IMG/VR virus record: IMGVR_UViG_3300044701_003953
Coordinates: 1-64,000 of that record
From: a virus
Reading direction: 5' to 3' (one strand)
DNA length: 64,000 nt
Shown: positions 50,732 through 60,456 of the stretch, one piece after another
Numbering within the stretch: position 1 is the first letter of the stretch
Layout of the letters: each line of letters opens with the position of its first letter
Notes under the pieces: generated by a model
Seen by the model: only the letters and a program-made list of their open reading frames with translations
Told to the model about the DNA's origin: nothing
Databases searched by the model: none
Translations under genes and position numbers: made by a program

Positions 50732-52444
50732 TTAAACTCCCGGTGCTGGTGCTGCTGGTGCTGCTGGTGCTGCTGGTGCTGCTTCGGCACCACCAGGTAC
50801 TACAACTTCAGCACCTGCTTCGCCACCTTCAACAGGCGCTGGAGCGAACTGTTCGGTGTCGGATTCGATGCCGCCGGGAGTGATGCCCACGCTTCGCAGG
50901 CCGCCGATATCACCGGTGCTGGATGTGGAGTTTTCGCCATGCTCTTCTTTCCACATGATCTCGTTTTCTGCGATCTCAGCTTCGCTCATGCCCAGATAAC
51001 GCTTCATAAGGAAACGCTTGCTCATGTAAGGAAAGCCTTCTAGCTGTGTGAAAGTAGCGATACGAGCCGCATCAACATCAGCTTGGCGATATTGTGCAAA
51101 GTTCTGTGGCTCTGTGAATACTAGATCAAACAATTGGTTATCGATGTTGATGCCACGCCAACGCATGAACAGTTTAAACTCACGATCCAGTGTGTCAGCG
51201 ATCAGGCTCTGCAAGCGTTTGCAGTATTGATTGAAACGCCATTCTTGTATGAGTGCTGTGCCTACTCGGCCGTCATTGACACTTTGTGTGCCGTCATCCA
51301 TGCCAGTAGGCAAGTAACTGCTAGGAATACGCAGGCCACGGAACAGCTTGTTAGTAAAGAATCGCAGATCGGTGATCTCTCCTAGATTTGAACCGCCTTG
51401 CAATGTATCAACGCTGGACCCACGACCGTCAGCGGTCACTGGGAAGAAAAAGTCTTCGTTAGTGCTGAGTGGGTTATAAGTAGCATCCATAACATTGGCG
51501 CCGCCGCCAGTTTGTGTAGGAATACGGCGCTGGCTGACTTCGTTTTTGATGCGATCAACAAAGGCCATGGCCATATGTGGAGGCATGTTACCCACGTCGA
51601 TCTTGAAGATCCTGCGTTCCGGAGCACGCTGTACACGATAGATAATGATGGAATCTTCAAGCAGTTCTTTTTGCTTGAAAGTTTTAAAAATATTTTCTAA
51701 TACACTGGTACCAAATGGCCAGAAAGCATCTAAACCTTCAGTGAGACTGACATGAACCACATGTTCAGCATTAATGGCCGCTTCGTTCTGCGCATGGCTG
51801 AAACGACTGCCGCCAGTGTAAGGTGTGTTGGGTTGTACATAAGCCGAACCGCCGTGTGTAGGTGACGAACTCATGGCGTCAGTGGCTGCCACGGCTGTTA
51901 CAGTGAGATTCTGGAAATTAGGATTGATGTCTTTGATCACATACTGCTCAAGTTTTTTTCCTTCGGCTTCGTTGACGATAACTTTAGTGACCTTGTTCAT
52001 CTCTACCCAAAACAGTTTGAATGTCTCAGGATCGCGCACAAACACTTGGTCGCCGTACTTGAGGGCATTACGAACCACCTTGAATATGCGCTTGTTGAAG
52101 TCGTTGAGATTGACCCACTGCTGTAGTTGCTCTTTGAGGATCTTGACTTCGTTGTCGGTGGGCGAATCTTTGAAAACTATCTCAAAAGGTGTGTGATTTT
52201 CTTCATTGCGCTGTGTGCAAAATTCGCCCAGGATGTCGAGAGCGGCATTGACTTCTGAGTCCATGTCCATCTGCTCGTATTGGTTGTAGCGATCCAAACG
52301 ATTGGAATGTCCTACATAGACATCGGGCAAAGTGCTGGCCCAGTTACGATAGGAGGCATCGGCAGCGCGGTTCGCGCCCGATATGGGACTTCCGCCAACC
52401 AAAGATGGCACATTTGATGTTTTAAAGTATTTTTTCCAGGACAT
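50732..52444 (-). CDS. gp20: Portal protein gp20
   Basis: 570 residues. Diagnostic portal blocks: LDRYNQYEQMDMDSEVNAALDILGEFCTQ, VRNALKYGDQVFVRD, VHVSLTEGLDAFWPFGTSVLENIFKTFKQKELLEDSIIIYRVQRAPERRIF, LGEITDLRFFTNKLFRGLRIPSSYLPTG. The portal ring sits at the unique vertex and is the docking site for terminase gp17. The extreme C-terminus is a low-complexity AAPAAPAAP tail written in a GCTGGTGCT-type DNA repeat (50742-50790). Confidence 0.95.
   Translation of the reverse strand: MSWKKYFKTSNVPSLVGGSPISGANRAADASYRNWASTLPDVYVGHSNRLDRYNQYEQMDMDSEVNAALDILGEFCTQRNEENHTPFEIVFKDSPTDNEVKILKEQLQQWVNLNDFNKRIFKVVRNALKYGDQVFVRDPETFKLFWVEMNKVTKVIVNEAEGKKLEQYVIKDINPNFQNLTVTAVAATDAMSSSPTHGGSAYVQPNTPYTGGSRFSHAQNEAAINAEHVVHVSLTEGLDAFWPFGTSVLENIFKTFKQKELLEDSIIIYRVQRAPERRIFKIDVGNMPPHMAMAFVDRIKNEVSQRRIPTQTGGGANVMDATYNPLSTNEDFFFPVTADGRGSSVDTLQGGSNLGEITDLRFFTNKLFRGLRIPSSYLPTGMDDGTQSVNDGRVGTALIQEWRFNQYCKRLQSLIADTLDREFKLFMRWRGINIDNQLFDLVFTEPQNFAQYRQADVDAARIATFTQLEGFPYMSKRFLMKRYLGMSEAEIAENEIMWKEEHGENSTSSTGDIGGLRSVGITPGGIESDTEQFAPAPVEGGEAGAEVVVPGGAEAAPAAPAAPAAPAPGV
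50742..50790 (-). repeat. Short tandem repeat in the portal C-terminus
   Basis: A GGTGCTGCT-type 9 bp repeat in about five copies, coding Ala-Ala-Pro units at the end of gp20. Length variation by slippage is likely. Confidence 0.7.
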
Positions 52445-52465
52445 GTATATTTCGCTCGGGTGTTA

Positions 52466-52473
52466 TATTTACC
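52466..52473 (-). promoter_or_regulatory. Promoter word before the portal gene
   Basis: The minus strand reads GGTAAATA, 21 nt before the gp20 ATG, in the gap after the tape measure gene. Confidence 0.45.
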
Positions 52474-52477
52474 GTGA

Positions 52478-54760
52478 TTACATTAGGTCTCGCATCATTT
52501 CCTGCGCAACACGAGCACGCTCTATTTCGGCTTTGGTTTCGTCTTGCTTGGTCAAGAACTGCTCAAACAAGGCAATCATGCGATTTTGAGCGTCAATCAT
52601 TGGTGCTGTTCCTTCGCCTACTATAGAGACCTGACCCGATTCAACACGATTGCGGCCTTCTTTGAGTTGCAGTAAGGTCTCACCAAAGCCCTTCATTATT
52701 TCATTAACTTGGGAACGGCCGGCTTCGGATTGTTCGAGTTCTCGGATCTTAGTAGTGGCAGAATTTACATAATCGACCATGGCTTTGCCAAAGTCTCCAC
52801 TGGTGTTGATTCCGTCGGCTACGCTGTTGCGTGTGGTGCTAGTGATCAGCATAGCGGCTCTGCTAAGTTTGTCATACCAGTCAGATTCAAACTGTATAGG
52901 TATCTTATTGTTTTCTAGTGGTACAATCGCTTCAGTTCCATGCATAGTGAGATTGGGCTTATAGCCCGACTGGGGGCCCGACAACACCGCACCCCCGGCA
53001 GCAGCCACATTTTGTCCTTCGACCTCGACTCCGTTACCTAGATCGATTACGCCGGGGCTTTTTTCTGCGGCAGCTTTTTTCTCAGCAGCGATCTCGGCTT
53101 CGGTCTTGGGAATGTCTATGCCTACTTTACGGAATGCTTCGACCATTCCTTGCAGGGCTGTGCTCAGCATGTCGCTGTACTTGGGCAAGGCTTTAGTGGC
53201 GATGTTTTCTACTGCCACGCTGAACTTCATGGCAGCATCGGTGGCTTTGGCAAATCCTTGTGTGGCTTCATCCTGTGTCCCTGCCATGTTTTCGGCCGCG
53301 GCGCGACTCTTATCGGTGTCGCCATAGAATCTTGCTGCGGCATCGTTTGCCATATTTGAATACTCAGCAACAGCGCCCCCGGCTTTTGCTAATATTACTG
53401 CTGTGTCGGCCGCGGCTGCGGCACCACCTGCTTTGTTGAGTCGTCTCTGTTCTTCACCAATGGATTTGACATTGTTTAAAGTTTGATCTTGTAGTTGAGA
53501 TGCTGTTACATTTTGATCTTTAACTCCTGAATACATGGCCTGCAAGGTCTTGTCAAATTCTTTGTTAGTAGCACGCATCAGTGCTCCACCAGCATTAGTC
53601 ACTGCGGTGCCTCCGCTGGCAAAATATTCTAGCACACTTTGTTGCATGCTCTTTGGCACTGATGCATAGGCTTGCATGAACTTCTCGCGTTCGTTGTCAC
53701 TCATGTTAGCCATCAAGGAGGCACGCATACTTTCTTTGCGTGCTTCTTCCATTTTCTTTTTAGCATCTTCACCAGTGATATCAGACAGCACTTTGAGATC
53801 GGCTGCGTACTTACGAGTGCCGGCGGCAATTTCTTCTCTGCTCATCTTTTCAAGATTGCCAGATGATTTCATGTTGGCCATGTACTGACTCATCACGATA
53901 CCTTGCTCTTCGTAGCTGTAGCCCATGCTCAGCATTTCATCTCGGAGTGTTTTTCCACTGCGGCCGGTCATTGTGCTGGCCGATTGCATGCTACTTCCAA
54001 TACGCTGTGCGGCTTCGCCTACGGTCAGGCCCATGCCCATTATTGATTCGCGAGAACTCTTAACTACATTGGTAAATGCCTGCAAATTTAGCCCACTGGC
54101 GCCTGATATATTGCGCAACTCAGTGAGACCACCAGCAAAACTGGCCCCCATGGCTGCGAAATTCTTCATTGATTCGGCTGTCTTAGCTAGTTCTTTGGCC
54201 AAGACGTCATTGGCTATCTTGGCCGCAGCCGACAAGGCTTCGATCGCGCCCTCAGCAGCACCTTTGAGTCCTTTGAATACTCCACCTACTATCGGAATTT
54301 CTGATCCAAGATCTAACAAGGCACCCGAAGTGGTCTTGGCTGCCCGAGCAGTCATGTCGATGCCGACATTGAGTAAACTGGCCCCAGTGCTTATAGGATC
54401 GGCAGCCACGCGGTCGTGCATTTTAATCAAACCAGCCGCTATACGAGTGGCATTGGCGGCCAAGTTGGTGGTGAAATCTCGTACACTGACTTTCATCTGC
54501 TCCATCTGATTGCGTCGATCGGCGGCTTCTTTGGCTGCCATCAATCGTGCCCGTTCTTCTTCAGTGGTGGCGTTTTTTAATGCTTCTTCAAACTTTTTAG
54601 TGGCTGCGGCTGCCTCTTTGTTGGCTGTGGCCGTAGGGGAACTGGAGTTTTTTGGGTCCATGGCCTTGAGTTGGTCAAGGATTTTCTCCATGACGGATTC
54701 TGAGGCTACTCCCTCAACTTGTACTCGACCTACACCAGGAATGTCAATATTAACGGCCAT
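52478..54760 (-). CDS. Tail tape measure protein (gp29-like role)
   Basis: 760 residues, largely helical and Ala/Lys/Met-rich, with a hydrophobic central segment (GALLDLGSEIPIVGGVFKGLKGAAEGAIEAL). A TMP-type region follows (NISGASGLNLQAFTNVVKSSRESIMGMGLTVGEAAQRIGSSMQSASTMTGRSG), then a C-terminal module GYKPNLTMHGTEAIVPLENN that is common to phage tape measure proteins. It sets tail length and passes through the tube at infection. It is divergent from the hub gene gp26. Confidence 0.8.
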   Translation of the reverse strand: MAVNIDIPGVGRVQVEGVASESVMEKILDQLKAMDPKNSSSPTATANKEAAAATKKFEEALKNATTEEERARLMAAKEAADRRNQMEQMKVSVRDFTTNLAANATRIAAGLIKMHDRVAADPISTGASLLNVGIDMTARAAKTTSGALLDLGSEIPIVGGVFKGLKGAAEGAIEALSAAAKIANDVLAKELAKTAESMKNFAAMGASFAGGLTELRNISGASGLNLQAFTNVVKSSRESIMGMGLTVGEAAQRIGSSMQSASTMTGRSGKTLRDEMLSMGYSYEEQGIVMSQYMANMKSSGNLEKMSREEIAAGTRKYAADLKVLSDITGEDAKKKMEEARKESMRASLMANMSDNEREKFMQAYASVPKSMQQSVLEYFASGGTAVTNAGGALMRATNKEFDKTLQAMYSGVKDQNVTASQLQDQTLNNVKSIGEEQRRLNKAGGAAAAADTAVILAKAGGAVAEYSNMANDAAARFYGDTDKSRAAAENMAGTQDEATQGFAKATDAAMKFSVAVENIATKALPKYSDMLSTALQGMVEAFRKVGIDIPKTEAEIAAEKKAAAEKSPGVIDLGNGVEVEGQNVAAAGGAVLSGPQSGYKPNLTMHGTEAIVPLENNKIPIQFESDWYDKLSRAAMLITSTTRNSVADGINTSGDFGKAMVDYVNSATTKIRELEQSEAGRSQVNEIMKGFGETLLQLKEGRNRVESGQVSIVGEGTAPMIDAQNRMIALFEQFLTKQDETKAEIERARVAQEMMRDLM

Positions 54761-54771
54761 TTTTCGCGCTT

Positions 54772-54779
54772 ATAAATAA
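54772..54779 (+). promoter_or_regulatory. T4 late promoter consensus, plus strand (hub operon)
   Basis: An exact TATAAATA, 53 nt before the gp26 ATG. It lies on the far side of the opposing minus-strand promoter, so both leaders overlap. Confidence 0.65.
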
Positions 54780-54812
54780 TAGTAATCTACTAATAGACTA
54801 CTGGTCTACTGT

Positions 54813-54820
54813 ATTTATAG
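54813..54820 (-). promoter_or_regulatory. T4 late promoter consensus, minus strand (tape measure)
   Basis: An exact TATAAATA on the minus strand, 52 nt before the tape measure ATG at 54760. Confidence 0.65.
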
Positions 54821-54832
54821 GATCAAAAAACC

Positions 54833-55654
54833 ATGTCAAATCCCTTAGCCAAACATTTCCGGCAACCTGCCATTTACCTCAAAATACCGTCGGGCGGACG
54901 TTTTTGGCCCGAAGGCAGCATTGAACTCACTGCCACTGGCGAAGTTCCAGTGTTTCCCATGACCATCAAGGACGAGATCGCGCTAAAAACACCCGATGCG
55001 CTCATGAACGGCGAAGGTGTGGTTAACATGATAAAAAGCTGCATTCCTGCCATCAAAGATCCCAAGGACTGCCCCACAGTGGATCTTGATGCTATCTTGA
55101 TAGCCATTAGATTGGCTAGTTATGGACAAGGCATGGATATAAACAGCACCTGCCCGAGCTGTCAGGAAAGCAACGAATCCACTGTCAATCTCACTTCTTT
55201 GTTAGATAATATCAGGATGTCGGGTTTCGTACCCGAAAATATCAATGGCATGACTTTTGAATTTTGTCCGCAGACGTTCCGAGACATCAATCGTGCCAAC
55301 ATGATCGCATTTGAAGAACAAAGGATCCTGGAACTAGTTGGATCAGACCAGATATCCGAACAAGAAAAAAATCGCTTGTTCAAAGAAAGTTTCCAAAAAT
55401 TAACTACCATGAGTCTTGACAGCGTGGTATCATCCATCAAATCCATTACTGTTGACGGAGAGAGCGTCAATGACCCTGGAATGATCCTGGAGTTTTTTGA
55501 CAACTGCGATCGCAAGACCTATGATGCTGTTAAGAAAAAGATCGACGATTACGCGAACGCCAACAAGATTAAACCTATCAAATTGACTTGCGAGCATTGT
55601 AATAAAGATTACGAAACCGATCTCACGTTTGATCAGGCAAATTTTTTCGACTAA
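54833..55654 (+). CDS. gp26: Baseplate hub protein gp26-like (T4 base plate family)
   Basis: 273 residues. It starts LAKHFRQPAIYLKIPSGGRFWPEG and contains MTIKDEIALKTPDALMNGEGVVNMIKSCIPAI and DLDAILIAIRLASYGQGMDI. It has two CxxC pairs (CPSCQES, CEHCNK) that could hold zinc. This is the phage T4 base plate protein family. It acts in assembly of the central hub. It is the first gene of a plus-strand unit with the 73-residue protein and a glycosyltransferase. Confidence 0.85.
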   Translation: MSNPLAKHFRQPAIYLKIPSGGRFWPEGSIELTATGEVPVFPMTIKDEIALKTPDALMNGEGVVNMIKSCIPAIKDPKDCPTVDLDAILIAIRLASYGQGMDINSTCPSCQESNESTVNLTSLLDNIRMSGFVPENINGMTFEFCPQTFRDINRANMIAFEEQRILELVGSDQISEQEKNRLFKESFQKLTTMSLDSVVSSIKSITVDGESVNDPGMILEFFDNCDRKTYDAVKKKIDDYANANKIKPIKLTCEHCNKDYETDLTFDQANFFD

Positions 55655-55659
55655 GGCTT

Positions 55660-55881
55660 TTGAATCTACGCTCTGACCAGGAAGTATTAGATTTTTTAGA
55701 TCGCCTGGAAAAAGAAGCAAAAGCCTTGAGATCAGAAGCATTGAAACTCTGCTGGTACATGAGAGGTGCTATTAGTTACGACGAAGCTATGCAGTTAAGT
55801 TATGACGACCGAGAGATAATTTCAAAATTAATCGACGACAATCTCGAAACAACTAAAAAATCAGGATTACCATTTTTCTAA
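55660..55881 (+). CDS. Small baseplate-hub assembly protein, TTG start
   Basis: 73 residues ending CWYMRGAISYDEAMQLSYDDREIISKLIDDNLETTKKSGLPFF, a block I associate with the small gene after gp26 in T4-like marine phages (position of T4 gp51). No ATG precedes the conserved part, so a TTG at 55660 after TAAGG is the likely start. Role in hub assembly is by position. Confidence 0.7.
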   Translation: MNLRSDQEVLDFLDRLEKEAKALRSEALKLCWYMRGAISYDEAMQLSYDDREIISKLIDDNLETTKKSGLPFF

Positions 55882-55890
55882 GGAAATAAA

Positions 55891-56625
55891 ATGCGAGTAG
55901 CCATAGTAACACCAACTATTGGGAGTAAAAATCTCAAAAAATGCATAGAAAGCGTGCAGACACAGATCTATACTAAAGTCAAACATTATATCTTTGTTGA
56001 CGGCGCCGACCACGAAGACTCGGTCAATGCCATCATTGAAAATGCTCGTATGTTTGATGTTCCGGTAGCCGTCTCTACATTAGCTGAGAATACTGGAGGC
56101 AATGGATGGTATGGTCATCGAGTATATGCGGCGTGCGGATTTTTAATTGATGCTGATGTAATATGCTACCTCGACGAAGATAACTTCCTTGAACCAAATC
56201 ATGTATTAGACCTAATAACCGTAATGGAAAATCAAGAACTTGATTGGGCGTATTCGTTAAGGAAAATCGTTGGTCCAAGTGACAACATTATCTGTCGTGA
56301 CGAATGCGAAAGTCTCGGAAAATGGCCAACTTATGTGGGAGAGAATGTGTTCCATATCGACACATCTTGCTTCATGGTCAAGCGAGACATCGCTACTACA
56401 ATCGGGCATGCATGGTATTTTCAATGGGGAGCCGACCGTAGATTTTTAGCGGCACTAAAACATTACTTTCCAAAATTTGATACTTCAGGTAGCTACAGCC
56501 TCTGTTATCGATTAGGCGGTAACGAAGGATCTGTGACAGAAGATTTTTTCCACGAAGGCAATCGTATCATGTCTGAACGATATCCATCTGGATTCCCGTG
56601 GGATCGTAGCGCATTAGAATATTAA
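55891..56625 (+). CDS. Family 2-like glycosyltransferase (GT-A fold)
   Basis: 244 residues. The N-terminus MRVAIVTPTIGSKNLKKCIESV with IFVDGADH is a GT-A nucleotide-sugar domain. The DxD-type metal motif is YLDEDNFLEPN, and a later WGADRRFLAAL could be the acceptor or catalytic region. It may glycosylate virion proteins, DNA or the host envelope; the acceptor is unknown. It ends at a shared terminator facing amtB. Confidence 0.8.
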   Translation: MRVAIVTPTIGSKNLKKCIESVQTQIYTKVKHYIFVDGADHEDSVNAIIENARMFDVPVAVSTLAENTGGNGWYGHRVYAACGFLIDADVICYLDEDNFLEPNHVLDLITVMENQELDWAYSLRKIVGPSDNIICRDECESLGKWPTYVGENVFHIDTSCFMVKRDIATTIGHAWYFQWGADRRFLAALKHYFPKFDTSGSYSLCYRLGGNEGSVTEDFFHEGNRIMSERYPSGFPWDRSALEY

Positions 56626-56629
56626 AAGA

Positions 56630-56651
56630 AAACCGCCCCATAGGGCGGTTT
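56630..56651. terminator. Bidirectional terminator between glycosyltransferase and amtB
   Basis: A 9 bp perfect stem AAACCGCCC-CATA-GGGCGGTTT with A-rich and T-rich flanks, between two convergent genes. Confidence 0.9.
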
Positions 56652-56672
56652 GTTTTTAGTCGAAAAGAACTA

Positions 56673-57896
56673 CTATTTGACTGATTGACGGAACTCAGGA
56701 TAAGCGATGAGTCCACACTCTTCCATGTCAGAACCTTCGTGTTCCTCTTTGGGAGAGACACGCAAGCCCATGACAGCTTTGATGATATACCAAACGATCA
56801 AGCTAGTGATGAACACCCAAGCGAAAATCACGGCAGCACCGTAGGCCTGGGTCAGGAACGATCCGGCTTTGTTGGTCAATGGCACTGCTAACAGTCCCCA
56901 TAGTCCAGCTACACCGTGTACTGAGATAGCACCAACTGGGTCGTCGATTTTGAAAATACGATCTAAAGTCAGGATGGATGCGTAGCAGATCAAACCACCG
57001 ATAGCACCGATTGCCGTAGAGGCGATGGCAGTGCCTGTGAGTGGTTCAGCAGTGATTGACACCAATCCAGCCAAAGCACCGTTTAGCGCCATGGTGATAT
57101 CTGACTTGCCTGTAAACAGTTTACCAGCGACTAATGCCGCTAACAAACCACCCACAGCAGCCATGTTGGTGTTGACGAAGATCTGTGCCACAGCGTTGGC
57201 GTCAGCGAACGTGCTCATCTTCAGTTGTGAGCCACCGTTGAAACCAAACCAACCAAACCACAGGATCCATGTGCCCAGGGCCACCAGTGTGATGTTTGAA
57301 CCTTGGATAGCACGTGGCTTACCATTGGGTCCATACTTGCCTTTTCTAGCACCCAGCAGGATCACACCTGCAAGGGCAGCGGCAGCACCGGCCATGTGTA
57401 CCACGCCTGAACCTGCGAAGTCCAGGAAGCCAGCAGCGTCAAGAGCGCCTTTGCCCCACTTCCAGAAACCTTCCACTGGATAGATGAAGCCAGTCATCAC
57501 TACTGCGAACAACAGGAAGCTCCACAGTTTCATGCGCTCGGCCACTGCTCCCGACACGATGCTCATGGCAGTTGCCACGAACACTACCTGAAACCAGAAG
57601 TCCGACAGTTTGCTGTAGTAAGCGTCGGCAGCGGGTTTGGCATGATCGCCTGCGACCAGGAAATCAAAGCCCGGGATCCACGAACCTTTGGCTCCGCCGT
57701 ACATGATGTTGTAGCCTACGAGTAGGAACATCAAACAAGCGATGCCGTAGAGCGCAAAGTTTTTAGTGATGATCTCTGAGACGTTCTTGGTGCGGACCAT
57801 ACCTGCTTCCAGCATGGTGAAACCTGCGCCCATGAACATGACCATGGCGCCCATGACTAGGAAGTAAAACGTATCTAAGCTATATGCTAGTTCCAT
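56673..57896 (-). CDS. amtB: Ammonium transporter AmtB
   Basis: 407 residues, about 11 hydrophobic membrane segments. The family signature is DFAGSGVVHMAG (159-170). Both channel histidines are present, H167 and H327 (SVHGVAGLWG), so the channel should be functional. The N-terminus (MELAYSLDTFYFLVMGAMVM) is the type without cleaved signal. The start at 57896 follows GGAGG at 9 nt. It conducts ammonium into the cytoplasm and is normally gated by the PII protein, which is encoded directly upstream with a 1 bp gap. A complete, apparently intact gene inside a phage structural region is unusual. Confidence 0.95.
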   Translation of the reverse strand: MELAYSLDTFYFLVMGAMVMFMGAGFTMLEAGMVRTKNVSEIITKNFALYGIACLMFLLVGYNIMYGGAKGSWIPGFDFLVAGDHAKPAADAYYSKLSDFWFQVVFVATAMSIVSGAVAERMKLWSFLLFAVVMTGFIYPVEGFWKWGKGALDAAGFLDFAGSGVVHMAGAAAALAGVILLGARKGKYGPNGKPRAIQGSNITLVALGTWILWFGWFGFNGGSQLKMSTFADANAVAQIFVNTNMAAVGGLLAALVAGKLFTGKSDITMALNGALAGLVSITAEPLTGTAIASTAIGAIGGLICYASILTLDRIFKIDDPVGAISVHGVAGLWGLLAVPLTNKAGSFLTQAYGAAVIFAWVFITSLIVWYIIKAVMGLRVSPKEEHEGSDMEECGLIAYPEFRQSVK

Positions 57897-57897
57897 T

Positions 57898-58939
<1,042 letters not shown>

Positions 58940-59103
58940 AGTTGAATTACCTTTCTGCTGATACTCTTGATCAGCGTTGATGTCCAGGGTACTCCTGACC
59001 CTTGACACTAATATATATATAGCAGAGCACAATATCAGTGTGTGTTTTGTAGTATTTTTGTCATGGACATATAGATTTATGTCGTTAGCGACGGACAATA
59101 AAA
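58940..59103 (-). promoter_or_regulatory. Leader/promoter region of the porin-PII-amtB operon
   Basis: 164 bp between the terminator at 59104-59126 and the porin start. It contains an alternating TA run (59010-59021) that could serve as a -10 region. No clear -24/-12 sigma-54 pair (TGGCAC...TTGC) was seen. The T4-like TAAATA word found elsewhere is missing, so the operon may use host RNA polymerase signals. Confidence 0.35.
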
Positions 59104-59126
59104 AACCGCTGCCAAAGACAGCGGTT
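59104..59126 (-). terminator. Rho-independent terminator after the Lys/Ala-rich peptide gene
   Basis: An 8 bp stem AACCGCTG/CAGCGGTT (59104-59111 with 59119-59126) is followed by a T6 tract on the minus strand. Confidence 0.85.
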
Positions 59127-59146
59127 CTAGTCCAAGATACGCGAGA

Positions 59147-59341
59147 TTACTTCTTAGCGTCAGCTTTCTTTTCAGACTTAGCGTCAGCTTTCTTTTCAGA
59201 CTTAGCGTCAGCTTTCTTTTCTTCTTTTTTGGCTTCTGCTTTAGCAGGAGCGGCAGCAGGAGCTGCGGGTGCTTTGGCCGCATCGGCAGCAAACACCGAT
59301 GTAGCAATACCCATCATCAGGGCGGCAACTACGTTTTTCAT
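59147..59341 (-). CDS. Secreted Lys/Ala-rich repeat peptide, 64 aa
   Basis: Signal peptide MKNVVAALMMGIATSVFA, then an Ala/Pro stretch and three copies of KADAKSEK-type repeats. It is strongly basic and low complexity, similar in type to small periplasmic acid-shock-like proteins of betaproteobacteria. It lies between agt and the ammonium operon with its own AAAGGA site and terminator, so it is a separate transcript or the last gene of the plcP-agt unit. Function is unknown. Confidence 0.7.
   Translation of the reverse strand: MKNVVAALMMGIATSVFAADAAKAPAAPAAAPAKAEAKKEEKKADAKSEKKADAKSEKKADAKK
59153..59220 (-). repeat. 24 bp tandem repeat in the Lys/Ala-rich gene
   Basis: Two perfect 24 bp copies (59153-59176 and 59177-59200) and a 20 bp partial third copy, coding the KADAKSEK units. 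Perfect identity suggests recent expansion. Confidence 0.85.
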
Positions 59342-59376
59342 TTTGAATTTCCTTTAAAAGAAACTACTCACGTGGT

Positions 59377-59411
59377 GTAGTGAGACCATCTCACTACTGT
59401 AAATATTTACG
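59377..59411 (-). promoter_or_regulatory. Hairpin and TAAATA word before the Lys/Ala-rich gene
   Basis: A perfect 8 bp stem (59377-59384 with 59390-59397, GTAGTGAG/CTCACTAC, loop ACCAT) lies just downstream, in the minus direction, of a CGTAAATA word (59404-59411) inside the palindrome GTAAATATTTAC (59399-59410). It could be a 5' leader hairpin of the small gene or a weak terminator of agt. Confidence 0.45.
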
Positions 59412-59454
59412 CTTAAGATTTTACGCCCAAAAAGAAACCGTCCAATTTGACGAA

Positions 59455-60456
59455 TCAGATTATCTCTACGAGGTTCTCGCGGAATATCTTCCAGCACGAT
59501 TCCCAACTCCACTGTTGGCTAGCTTGTTCAACTCGGTCTCTGGGATAGCCCAAGCAGATACGGGCAGATTCTGTGAGATCTTCGCTCATGTGCCCTGTGA
59601 TGCCGTTTTCCAAGATATCAATGGGGCCAGGTACAGGATAGGCTGCCACCGGAGTGCCCATAGCCAATGCTTCAATGATCACTATACCAAAAGTATCAGC
59701 ACGACTGGCAAACACAAACACATCGGCGTTGGCATAGTAGCGTGCTAGATCCGTACCACGCAAGGCTCCCACAAACTCGATGCTGGGATAGCGAGATTCA
59801 AGTTCTTGACGGTAAGGACCGTCGCCAACCACTATCTTCCTGGCACCTGGTATGTCGATCTCGCAGAAATCATCAAGACCTTTTTCTCGAGACACTCGGC
59901 CCACGCTCAACAGAACAGGTGGTCCCGATTCCTTGGATCGCATGCGATGATCAAAGATGTTGCGATCCACACCGCGTGTCCAGGCTCGGATGTCGCCGCG
60001 GAAGCCATGCTCTTTTAATTCTCTCACCATAGTGTCGGTTGTTGTAAGCACACGACCCGAATGCTTGTGGAACCAACGCAGATAAGCATAAGTGATCCAA
60101 GCAGGAACACCGTAGATCTTTTTCAAGAACTCGGGGAATTTGGTATGGTAGGAAGTGTTGTAGCGATAGAAGTGGCTGTCTAACCACCACCGCGCCGCGA
60201 AGCCAATTGGGCCTTCCGTAGCGATGTGTACATAGTTCGGATCAATCTCTTGGATCTTGTCACCAATGCCCTTGGGCCAACTAAGCCGAACTTCAGGATA
60301 ACCAGGAGCGCCACGATTAGGGAACTGCCGGGGATCAATATAAAAGATATCGTAGCCGTCGCGACGAGCATGTATTTCCAGATTCTGGAAAGTAGTGACC
60401 ACACCGTTGATCTGCGCAGGGTCATTGTCGGTTATGATGAGGATTTTTTTTCGCAT
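59455..60456 (-). CDS. agt: Glycosyltransferase family 4, Agt-like glycolipid synthase
   Basis: 333 residues with a GT-B fold. N-terminal NGVVTTFQNLEIHARRDGYD, then TSYHTKFPEFLKKIYGVP, TTDTMVRELKEHGF and WTRGVDRNIFD. The C-terminal nucleotide-sugar site is LSVGRVSREKGLDDF, VGDGPYR and FASRADTFGIVIIEALAMGTPVA with the E-x7-E type pair. Agt in phosphate-starved marine bacteria transfers glucose or glucuronate to diacylglycerol. The assignment rests on the adjacent plcP; alone it would be called a generic GT4. It starts 69 bp after the plcP stop. Confidence 0.8.
   Translation of the reverse strand: MRKKILIITDNDPAQINGVVTTFQNLEIHARRDGYDIFYIDPRQFPNRGAPGYPEVRLSWPKGIGDKIQEIDPNYVHIATEGPIGFAARWWLDSHFYRYNTSYHTKFPEFLKKIYGVPAWITYAYLRWFHKHSGRVLTTTDTMVRELKEHGFRGDIRAWTRGVDRNIFDHRMRSKESGPPVLLSVGRVSREKGLDDFCEIDIPGARKIVVGDGPYRQELESRYPSIEFVGALRGTDLARYYANADVFVFASRADTFGIVIIEALAMGTPVAAYPVPGPIDILENGITGHMSEDLTESARICLGYPRDRVEQASQQWSWESCWKIFRENLVEII

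Noticed and set aside
50710-50793. HQQHQQ-rich N-terminal extension of the 77-residue gene
   Set aside because: It is only another frame of the portal Ala/Pro repeat; the ATG at 50709 is a better start.
58940-59100. Sigma-54 promoter for the ammonium operon
   Set aside because: No TGGCAC/TTGC pair with correct spacing was found by eye.
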